A stretch of 49,945 nt of DNA from Pseudomonadota bacterium (GTDB lineage Bacteria > Pseudomonadota > Gammaproteobacteria > UBA9214). The position numbers and the translations under genes were made by a program. Shown one piece after another: positions 1 through 6,834 of the stretch. Each line of letters opens with the position of its first letter. The first letter of the stretch is position 1. Where the stretch lies: contig JARFQV010000148.1 of NCBI GenBank assembly GCA_029287615.1, forward strand, positions 1 through 49,945. Direction: 5' to 3'. The notes below the pieces were generated by a model. It saw nothing but the letters and a program-made list of their open reading frames with translations, had not been told where the DNA came from and searched no databases.

Positions 1-2718
1 ATGCAACTCGGCAATCTCCCCGGGAAAGATCGCGTAATCGGTCTCTTGTATGAAGTCCTCCTGGGACAGGCCGACCAGTTCCTCGAAAGCCCGGTTGCAA
101 CCCAGATAAACACTTTCCTGGTTTTTGAAAAAAACCACATCCGGTAATGAATTCACCAGTGAAGAAAGCAGCGATTTTTCCCGTACCAGGCCCAGCTCGG
201 CTTCCTTTCTTGCCGTGATATCGGACACGGTGCCGCTGGTGCGATAGGCGCGTCCGGACGCATCTCTGAGGGATCTGGCACGGGCGCGAAACCAGCGGTA
301 TCGTCCCGTTCGGGTACGCATGCGGTATTCGATGTCATAAGGGACATCGCTTTCCAGATGAGCATTGAATGCGCCAACCGCGGCCTCGACATCCTCAGGA
401 TGGACGTGTTTACTCCAGGTATCCAGGGTGTTGGGTAATTCTCCCGGTGAATAGTCGAGTAACTCTACGAAGCGGGGTGAAAACCAGTTTTCCCGGGAAC
501 GCGCATCATATTCCCACAAGGCATCGCCACTGCCGCGTACCGCCAGTTCAAAGCGCTCCTGGCTCTCCTGCAGGGCAGCGAGGGCCTGCTTGCGCTCGGT
601 GATGTCGGTGTGTGTGCCAGCCAGGCGGATCACATTGCCGCTTGCATCCTTTACCGTGGTTCCCTTGCTCAGAATCCAGCGCCAGCTGCCGTCCTTGTGC
701 CGCATGCGAAACTCGGTTTCGTAGCTGTTTTTTTCTCCCTTCAGGCAGGGAGTCACCTCGGTTTCCACAGCACCGGCAAGGTCGTCGGGATGGATCCTTT
801 TTGACCACTCCTCAAGCCGATCGGGGAATTCATCCGGCCGGTAACCGAGCATCTCCTTGTAACGTGGCGAGTAATAGACCTCGCCCGTGGCCGGATCCCA
901 GTCCCAGATTCCCTCATCGGCCGCTCGTATTACCAGCGCATAACGTTCCTCGCTTTTGCGCAGTGCCTCTTCGGCCTTGATACGATCCGTGATATCAAAG
1001 ATCGTACCATCCAGATACTGGGGCTCACCGTCCTCCCTGTAGACGGCCTGTCCCTTTGCGTAGACACTGCGGATTTCTCCGGCCGAATTGATAATACGAT
1101 ACTCATTGCTGTAGGAACGTCTTTCAGCAATCGCTTCGGCGGTATTACCGGAGATCCGCTCGATGTCTTCGGAATACATGAAATCGCCAAATCTTCTCAC
1201 CGGATTCTCGCCCAGAAAATCGCTGGCGGGGTATCCGCTCAGGGTCTCGATCTCGTCACTGATAAATATCATGGTCCATGGGTGCGATGGCAGACACCGA
1301 TAGACGGTGCCGGGTATATTGGCGACGAGTGTGCGGAACTGTTCCTCGCTTTTGTGCAGCGCCTGTCCGGCTTTCTGCCGCTCGGTCAGATCATGCCAGA
1401 CCACCAGTAATACGGTTTTTCCATCCAGTTCGATTGGTGTCAGGGTAACCTCCACCGGAAACTCCTCACCGCCCTTCCTGTGATGGACCCAATCGAAACG
1501 GTGACTGCCCCGGGTAAGGGCGATAGCGATCATGGACTCCGCCTTGTCCCGCGAGGGTTCACCATCCGGCTGATACTCCGGAGAAAGCTCACCGGGGTGT
1601 CTGGCCAGCAGGTCTTCCTTGTCGCTGTAGCCGAGCAGATTGACCGCCGCCTGGTTGCAGTCTGCAAAGCGGTCGCCATCCAGGATCAGATAGGGATCGG
1701 CGGATGCATCAAAGAGTACACTGAATCGGTCCACACTTGCCTTGAGGGCCGCGGTGCTCTCGCGTACCCGCCTGGCAATGGTACGGTTTCGATTCAGAAG
1801 GAAGGCGATAAACAGCGTGACAAAACCGGTTGCGCCGATACCGGACCAGAGGCTGTAGTCGGCAAGCTCAACATCGGGTCCGTCCGCGAAATCCCGACTG
1901 AAGTCCCAGGTCAGGGAGAGGTCTGCCCCGGCACTCACGGTACGGGTGGACGAGGAATACAATGCGTCGCGGGCAACCTCGCCGAATACAGGTATCTCCG
2001 GTCCGGGTCCCTCGCTCGTGGGGAAACGCCCGTTGATTCTGAGGCTGACTCCCCGTGGCCTGTGGATCTCGAACAACCCGCCAACCAGGGCATCGTAGTT
2101 CATCAAACCCACGATCATCAGCTCACCCTGCCTGTCCGAGATGGCCAGGGTTACGGGGGAATAGCGCACCCCGGAATCCATGCTGAGGGGACGGCCCAGA
2201 ACGGTCTGTCCCGGCTGGTCCGCTGCAACCTCGAGGGCCTCGATGATTGCCGGAAATGCGAATAGCGACACACCGGGGGAAAGTATACCCAGGGTATTGG
2301 TAGAAAACTCAACATCCCACCGCTCCCCCGCATCATCCTTGACCGGCCTCACGATCGCCATCGTATCGATGAACAGGGCAGTAGCGCGAGCCTCCAGTGA
2401 GTCGATTGCATCGAGGAATTCGTTTTCGGTGACGATTATCGAGTTTTCGAACAGGATTGCTATGCCTGACAGTGGTGCGTAGCTCTCTTCCAGCCAGGAG
2501 AGAACCGTACCGGAGAGCCACTGCTCGGACTGTGAGGCCTCTGCTTTCCAGACCTCGTACGCATCGGTCCGGAATCTCTCGCTCAGGGTGTATGAGCCGC
2601 CGGCACCCAGGATTGCGATTACCAGGAGCAGGAGCCATCCCCACCCCAGGTCTCTTCGCAGAAGGTTTGCCGCACGGTGGTCTGGATGAGCGGCTTTCCC
2701 GGCTTCGTCGTTCACCAT
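1..2718 (-). CDS. Membrane-bound multi-PAS sensor protein (partial, C-terminus outside window)
   Basis: The reading frame is open from an ATG at 2718 to base 1 (906 codons) without a stop, so the C-terminal output domain (GGDEF, EAL or histidine kinase) is not visible. A hydrophobic helix lies near residues 25-45 and a second near 289-310. The roughly 240-residue segment between them would be periplasmic and vaguely resembles a CHASE sensory domain. The cytoplasmic part carries five consecutive PAS/PAC units, starting near residues 333, 456, 588, 718 and 846. Units 2-4 open with SEEQF, SEERY and SQERF, and PAC ends such as GTIFDITDR, GTHTDITERK and GTVSDITARK close them. The start codon overlaps the stop of the upstream TorT-like gene (ATGGTGA), so the two are translationally coupled. 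I infer a ligand-sensing pair in which the binding protein informs this receptor. The family is certain to PAS sensor level; the output is unknown. Confidence 0.85.
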   Translation of the reverse strand, partial: MVNDEAGKAAHPDHRAANLLRRDLGWGWLLLLVIAILGAGGSYTLSERFRTDAYEVWKAEASQSEQWLSGTVLSWLEESYAPLSGIAILFENSIIVTENEFLDAIDSLEARATALFIDTMAIVRPVKDDAGERWDVEFSTNTLGILSPGVSLFAFPAIIEALEVAADQPGQTVLGRPLSMDSGVRYSPVTLAISDRQGELMIVGLMNYDALVGGLFEIHRPRGVSLRINGRFPTSEGPGPEIPVFGEVARDALYSSSTRTVSAGADLSLTWDFSRDFADGPDVELADYSLWSGIGATGFVTLFIAFLLNRNRTIARRVRESTAALKASVDRFSVLFDASADPYLILDGDRFADCNQAAVNLLGYSDKEDLLARHPGELSPEYQPDGEPSRDKAESMIAIALTRGSHRFDWVHHRKGGEEFPVEVTLTPIELDGKTVLLVVWHDLTERQKAGQALHKSEEQFRTLVANIPGTVYRCLPSHPWTMIFISDEIETLSGYPASDFLGENPVRRFGDFMYSEDIERISGNTAEAIAERRSYSNEYRIINSAGEIRSVYAKGQAVYREDGEPQYLDGTIFDITDRIKAEEALRKSEERYALVIRAADEGIWDWDPATGEVYYSPRYKEMLGYRPDEFPDRLEEWSKRIHPDDLAGAVETEVTPCLKGEKNSYETEFRMRHKDGSWRWILSKGTTVKDASGNVIRLAGTHTDITERKQALAALQESQERFELAVRGSGDALWEYDARSRENWFSPRFVELLDYSPGELPNTLDTWSKHVHPEDVEAAVGAFNAHLESDVPYDIEYRMRTRTGRYRWFRARARSLRDASGRAYRTSGTVSDITARKEAELGLVREKSLLSSLVNSLPDVVFFKNQESVYLGCNRAFEELVGLSQEDFIQETDYAIFPGEIAELH

Positions 2719-3782
2719 TTATTCACGCTGAAAATCGGGCGGAATCCACGTGGCGGGAGTGATGTGGAGACGTCGAATTCCCGGATATTGCCGTGGTCGA
2801 TCACAACCGGACTGGGCGCTACGTGCCTAGGGAAGGGTTTCCCCTCCAGGGCATGAACGATCTGATCCATAGCGATGCGGGCAAGGATCGCCTGACGATC
2901 GGTAGGCGCCGCCACGATCTGCCCACGGCCGATACCGCGGTGCACCCCGGGGCTGTAGTAGTAAGCCACCACGCTGACCTGTTCCGTCAGGCCATGTCTG
3001 CGCAGAATGGGTACCGCTGCCTCTGCGGTGACCGCCGTGCCGACGATATAGTCCAGATCCGGATGCGCATCGATCGCCTGTTCCACCAGCCTGCCCTGGG
3101 CGGCGAGGCCGGTATCGCCCTCGGCTGCGGTAACGATCCGGATGGAACTGTTCTCGATACCTGCGCGAAAACCCGTATCTCCTGCCGATACCCAGGCTGC
3201 ACCGGACGGACCCGGGAACCAGGCTACCCGCACCATCCCGGTCTCGCCCTTGTGCAGCTCACGAAGGTAGTGTGCCGTCTGGTTGCCCATGTCCCAGAAG
3301 TCAGCTGCCGCCCGTGCGGTAATGCCAGGCGCGGAGAGGCCATTGATCAGGTCGATGACGGGTTTGCCTTGATTCGTGTAACGCTCGACCAGGTCGTTAA
3401 GACCGTCGGCCGAGATGGCACTGACGACAAGCCCGTCGGCATCCCGGTCCATGCATTCCGTGATCTGTTTGCGCTGGTTTTGCAGATTGGAATAGCCACC
3501 CGCCTCATAAAGATTCATACCCACACCCAGCCGCCTGGCCTCGTCGAATAGCCCGTAATTGACTGCGATCCAGTAGTCATCCTTCAGATGGGGAATCGAT
3601 ACGCAGATACGCCAGGGCCTGGAAGCACTGTCCAGTGCATCATAGATGCCGGTACGGCGCATCCGGTCACTGTTGAAGGGCGGATCCCATACCTCTACCT
3701 CGATCGGATGCCATGACTTGCCGGCATGGACTGACAGGGCGAACAGCAGGATAAAAGGGCTTAGAAGGAGGGATAATCTCAT
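2712..3782 (-). CDS. TorT-like periplasmic substrate-binding protein
   Basis: 356 residues from the ATG at 3782, which directly gives a signal peptide (MRLSLLLSPFILLFALSVHA) with likely cleavage after residue 20. Upstream in-frame codons add 45 non-signal-like residues, so I reject them. The body is a type 1 periplasmic binding fold resembling TorT, the periplasmic partner of the TorS sensor in trimethylamine-N-oxide signalling; the length is close to TorT (about 340). Visible family-like stretches are PWRICVSIPHLKDDYW near the start of the mature protein and an ADGLVVSAIS segment typical of the PBP1 sugar-binding fold. The downstream gene is a multi-PAS membrane sensor overlapping it by three bases, not a recognisable TorS, so the ligand should not be assumed to be TMAO. 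It lies 49 bases downstream of truD on the same strand and may be read from the truD promoter. Confidence 0.8.
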   Translation of the reverse strand: MRLSLLLSPFILLFALSVHAGKSWHPIEVEVWDPPFNSDRMRRTGIYDALDSASRPWRICVSIPHLKDDYWIAVNYGLFDEARRLGVGMNLYEAGGYSNLQNQRKQITECMDRDADGLVVSAISADGLNDLVERYTNQGKPVIDLINGLSAPGITARAAADFWDMGNQTAHYLRELHKGETGMVRVAWFPGPSGAAWVSAGDTGFRAGIENSSIRIVTAAEGDTGLAAQGRLVEQAIDAHPDLDYIVGTAVTAEAAVPILRRHGLTEQVSVVAYYYSPGVHRGIGRGQIVAAPTDRQAILARIAMDQIVHALEGKPFPRHVAPSPVVIDHGNIREFDVSTSLPPRGFRPIFSVNKW

Positions 3783-3831
3783 GATGGAATGTATCACTTT
3801 ACACAGGTCGACCGGATTCCGAAAGGGATAC

Positions 3832-4866
3832 CTACTCGATGATTTCCCGTAACACGGCCGTTGCATAGGCGCCGGGCGGCAATTCGAATGCGAGCTCAAG
3901 GCTCCCGGTACCTTCAAGGGACCACTCCAGGTCGCGCACCCGGACTCTCAGGGCGCGGCGGTCCTGTTTGAGTCCCGCCTGTTCCAGCCCTTTTCGCCAC
4001 TGATCGTAAGGCGCCAGCTCCCGGGTCTCAAGCCGGAGGCAATCTCCGCTGACCGGCGGTGCGCCCTTCCCCCACAGCGGACCGGTTGCATGGACATCCA
4101 TCATCTGCATCCGCTCCCCGAGTTCAGGCCCGTTATCCGTGACCGCAAACCAGCTGCGGCTGCCGTCGAGTTGCAGGACATCGCCATCTATCACCCGGTC
4201 CCAGCTGCCATCGGCTACCCGCCGGTTGAGGACCTGATTGAACAGCCTGGAACGGGCCGCGGACAGGTAAAGCCCGCGCTGGTGTCTGCTGATACGACCG
4301 GCTTCCTTTCGGAACATCGCACCGGCTGCAACCAGATTGCTCCCGTTATGTCCGAATCGCTGCGGACCATAGTAATTCGGTATCCCCCGCAATCGCAGGG
4401 TGTCAAACAACGCTGGCAACTGATCCATATTCCCGTCCAGGTTGCGGATACGTATCTTGAATCGGTTTCCCCTCAGGCCACCGCGCCGCAGTTTCCGGCT
4501 GTGGCGACGAACCTGCAGGATGGTGAACTCCCCGCCTTCAATCGCCTGCCAGTCAGGCCCGGCGCGACCGGGAAGATGTACCGAAAACCACTGTTCGGTG
4601 ATGGCCTGGCGATCCTTCAGTCCCGCATAGCCAACCTGCCGGGGTGAGACACCGGCATGACGTGCAAGCTGGCGGGCCAGCCATTCCGTGTTGGCATTGC
4701 GTTTGCGGATATGCAACCAGACATGCTCGCCTTCTCCACCGGGGCTGCATACCGGGATCTCGCAGACCTGGAAATCTTCCGGCTGTGTCCGTATCTTGCC
4801 GCAGCATAGCGGACCACCGTGGGCATGGGCCAGAGTATCGGTTGCGGATTCGGATAGCGGTTTCAC
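3832..4866 (-). CDS. truD: tRNA pseudouridine(13) synthase TruD
   Basis: 344 residues from a GTG start. TruD converts U13 of tRNA-Glu to pseudouridine. The catalytic motif GYAGLKDRQA places the nucleophilic aspartate at residue 85, and the second family signature NYYGPQRFGHNGSNL is present. The N-terminus aligns with the E. coli protein from its HGKPQGTG...PEDF segment (here HGGPLCCGKIRTQPEDF), which supports the GTG at 4866. No Shine-Dalgarno sequence precedes it; instead a TATAAT box ends 8 bases upstream. In most gammaproteobacteria truD directly follows ispF; here it is separated from ispF by about 4.6 kb of sugar-related genes, some in the opposite direction, so it needs its own promoter. 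Confidence 0.95.
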   Translation of the reverse strand: MKPLSESATDTLAHAHGGPLCCGKIRTQPEDFQVCEIPVCSPGGEGEHVWLHIRKRNANTEWLARQLARHAGVSPRQVGYAGLKDRQAITEQWFSVHLPGRAGPDWQAIEGGEFTILQVRRHSRKLRRGGLRGNRFKIRIRNLDGNMDQLPALFDTLRLRGIPNYYGPQRFGHNGSNLVAAGAMFRKEAGRISRHQRGLYLSAARSRLFNQVLNRRVADGSWDRVIDGDVLQLDGSRSWFAVTDNGPELGERMQMMDVHATGPLWGKGAPPVSGDCLRLETRELAPYDQWRKGLEQAGLKQDRRALRVRVRDLEWSLEGTGSLELAFELPPGAYATAVLREIIE

Positions 4867-4874
4867 GACCGTGT

Positions 4875-4880
4875 ATTATA
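4875..4880 (-). promoter_or_regulatory. Candidate -10 box of truD (possible leaderless start)
   Basis: A perfect TATAAT on the minus strand, with 8 bases between its last T and the GTG of truD. Transcription would start 0-2 bases before the start codon. There is no good -35 hexamer at 16-18 bases spacing, so it may not be a real promoter. Confidence 0.4.
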
Positions 4881-5056
4881 CCCGTCGGGGAATGAAACGA
4901 GGATGCAACCAGACACCACAGGATGCCCGAGTTTCGCGATGCCCGAAGAAAGGGTGCTGGCGACCCGTTTCAGGTCCCGGGTGAATAGCGGTTCCGGAAC
5001 CCGGTTCTTTCTGGTACGGATCCGGATTATGATGAATGACTGATAATCGGGTATTC

Positions 5057-5062
5057 TATAAT
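5057..5062 (+). promoter_or_regulatory. Candidate -10 box of the glk promoter
   Basis: TATAAT on the plus strand, 48 bases upstream of the glk start. A partial -35 match (ATGACT, four of six) lies 15 bases before it. The palindrome at 5061-5088 overlaps its end, so the promoter may be controlled. Confidence 0.5.
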
Positions 5063-5088
5063 GACATGTAAGGGACGAAGCATGTCAT
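5061..5088. repeat. Perfect inverted repeat at the glk promoter/leader
   Basis: ATGACATG at 5061-5068 and CATGTCAT at 5081-5088 are exact reverse complements with a 12-base centre. The left arm overlaps the -10 box and the pair covers the predicted transcription start. It could be a repressor operator or a 5' leader hairpin. The ribosome-binding site (AGGAAG) lies downstream and is not enclosed. Confidence 0.6.
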
Positions 5089-5109
5089 TTACAGGCAAAG
5101 GAAGATTTC

Positions 5110-6105
5110 GTGAAGATTCTCGCCGGTGATATCGGTGGTACCAAGACTTCCCTGGCCGTCTTCGAAGCGGACGGTACCCATCTGGAAACCCTGGACAGTG
5201 AAAAATTCTCCAGCCAGGAGCATGGATCACTGGATGATATTGTCCGGCAGTACCTGAACGGGCTGTCTTTCGACTGTGAGACCGCCTGCTTCGGGATTGC
5301 CGGACCGGTCCGGTCCGGGAAGGCACGGACCACTAACCTGCCCTGGGAAGTCGACGCACAGCACATGACAGAGAATCTCGGGTTCAGGCAGGTATTCCTC
5401 ATCAATGACCTGGAGGCAAATGCATGGGGTATCAGTGCGCTGGATGAGAGTGACTTAAGCATACTGAATGAAGGGAAACCCTCCAGCGGCGGTAACGCCT
5501 GTATCATCTCGGCAGGTACCGGTCTGGGAGAGGCCGGTATGTACCGCGATGGCAGCCTCTTCCGACCCTTTGCATCGGAAGGCGGACATTCCGATTTCTC
5601 ACCCGGGAGCGAGCTGGAAATCGAGTTACTGCGTTTTCTGCGCCGGCGTTTCGACGGGCATGTCAGCTGGGAACGCACGGTTTCGGGGCCCGGGCTGGTC
5701 AACCTTCATGATTTCCTGTGCGAGTTCAGGAAAACCGATCCACCCGGGTGGCTGGTGAAGCAGATGCGGCAGGGAGACCCGGCGGCTTCCATCTCTGTTG
5801 CGGGACAGTCGGGTCGCTGTCCGGTATGCCTCGAGGCACTGGAACTGTTTATCCACCTCTATGGTGCGGAGGCCGGAAACCTGGCGCTCAAGATCATGGC
5901 CACCGGTGGTGTCTATATCGGCGGCGGCATCGCCCCGAAGGTATTGTCGAAACTCAAGGAACCCGCGTTCATGCAGGCCTTCAGCGACAAGGGCCGCATG
6001 GCGCATCTGATGCGGGACATACCCGTCCGGGTAATCCTGAATGACCGCACCGCACTCTACGGCCCGGCGCTGTATGCGCTAAAGCGTACGGTTGCCGGCG
6101 GGTAG
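5110..6105 (+). CDS. glk: Glucokinase
   Basis: 331 residues from a GTG start with AGGAAG about 6 bases upstream. It phosphorylates glucose to glucose-6-phosphate with ATP in the cytoplasm. The N-terminal ATP-binding phosphate-1 loop LAGDIGGTKTSLAV, the FGIAGPV segment, the catalytic-site segment LINDLEANAWG, the SAGTGLGEAG loop and the ASEGGHSDF substrate motif are all in order, as in the Glk/bacterial glucokinase family (E. coli Glk is 321 residues). The following gene, in the same direction 90 bases downstream, is a CMD-Rieske protein, and the facing gene is a glucosidase that would release glucose. Together they suggest an intracellular glucan or glucoside use module. Confidence 0.93.
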   Translation: MKILAGDIGGTKTSLAVFEADGTHLETLDSEKFSSQEHGSLDDIVRQYLNGLSFDCETACFGIAGPVRSGKARTTNLPWEVDAQHMTENLGFRQVFLINDLEANAWGISALDESDLSILNEGKPSSGGNACIISAGTGLGEAGMYRDGSLFRPFASEGGHSDFSPGSELEIELLRFLRRRFDGHVSWERTVSGPGLVNLHDFLCEFRKTDPPGWLVKQMRQGDPAASISVAGQSGRCPVCLEALELFIHLYGAEAGNLALKIMATGGVYIGGGIAPKVLSKLKEPAFMQAFSDKGRMAHLMRDIPVRVILNDRTALYGPALYALKRTVAGG

Positions 6106-6195
6106 TTCTCTATTAATACCTAGTTTATCCCTGTTTTTTCATACCGGTTTTCCGGGTAGTATTATCCGTTCATTTGAACACAACGAGAGGTCTAC

Positions 6196-6822
6196 ATGAG
6201 TGATGCACTGAATTATCTGGTTGCCGCGCGCCCTGAAGCCATCAAACCCTATTTCACCTTCCTGAAAGAGGCTGGCACGCACCTGGATGAACGTACCCGG
6301 GACCTGATTTCGGTGATTACCAAGGTTGATTCCCAGACCGAAGCCGGGTTTCGGCAGTATCTCACCAGGGCGCTGAGAAACGGCGCAAGCGCCAACGAGG
6401 TGCTGGACGCCCTGCTGATGGCTTTTCCTACATTGGGTCTGGCGAAAATCGTCTGGGCAGTCGATATCCTGCTGGACATGGATATCCCGGATTTTCGTCC
6501 GGAGAACCTGTTTGCGGAACCGGTCTGGCACAAGGTGGGACCGGTCGATGATCTGCCCTCCGGCGAGATCAGCTACCGGGATTGTGACGGACGCAGTCTT
6601 TTCATCTACCGGGAAGAGGATACCCTGCGCGTCTATGACAGCCGTTGTCCGCACCAGGTAACGAATATCCCGCACCTTGCGCTGGAGGGTACCCGTCTGA
6701 CCTGTCCCAAGCACCATTGGGCCTTCGACGTATCCACCGGTGAATGCGTGGAGACCGGCAACCGGCCACTGAACGCGTTCGAACACAAGGTCGAGGACGG
6801 TTCATTGCTGGTGTACTGGTAG
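6196..6822 (+). CDS. Carboxymuconolactone decarboxylase-like / Rieske [2Fe-2S] two-domain protein
   Basis: 208 residues, ATG preceded by GAGAGGT. Residues 1 to about 95 form an all-helical AhpD/CMD-like domain. It contains no cysteine at all, so the CxxC redox pair of AhpD-type peroxidase partners is absent. Residues about 110-208 form a Rieske-type ferredoxin domain with cluster ligands C151-P-H153 and C170-P-K-H173 (CxH...CxxH) and a C-terminal beta segment (FDVSTGECVETGNRPL) typical of Rieske ferredoxins in oxygenase systems. The substrate is unknown; the fusion suggests that electrons are delivered to, or sensed by, the CMD domain. It lies downstream of glk and converges on the glucosidase with 12 bases between stops, leaving no room for a hairpin terminator. 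Confidence 0.75.
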   Translation: MSDALNYLVAARPEAIKPYFTFLKEAGTHLDERTRDLISVITKVDSQTEAGFRQYLTRALRNGASANEVLDALLMAFPTLGLAKIVWAVDILLDMDIPDFRPENLFAEPVWHKVGPVDDLPSGEISYRDCDGRSLFIYREEDTLRVYDSRCPHQVTNIPHLALEGTRLTCPKHHWAFDVSTGECVETGNRPLNAFEHKVEDGSLLVYW

Positions 6823-6834
6823 CGGGCTGCAGTC

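Noticed and set aside
1480-2265. A 261-codon plus-strand frame opposite the PAS sensor
   Set aside because: The minus strand encodes a continuous PAS protein here; the plus frame has no domain.
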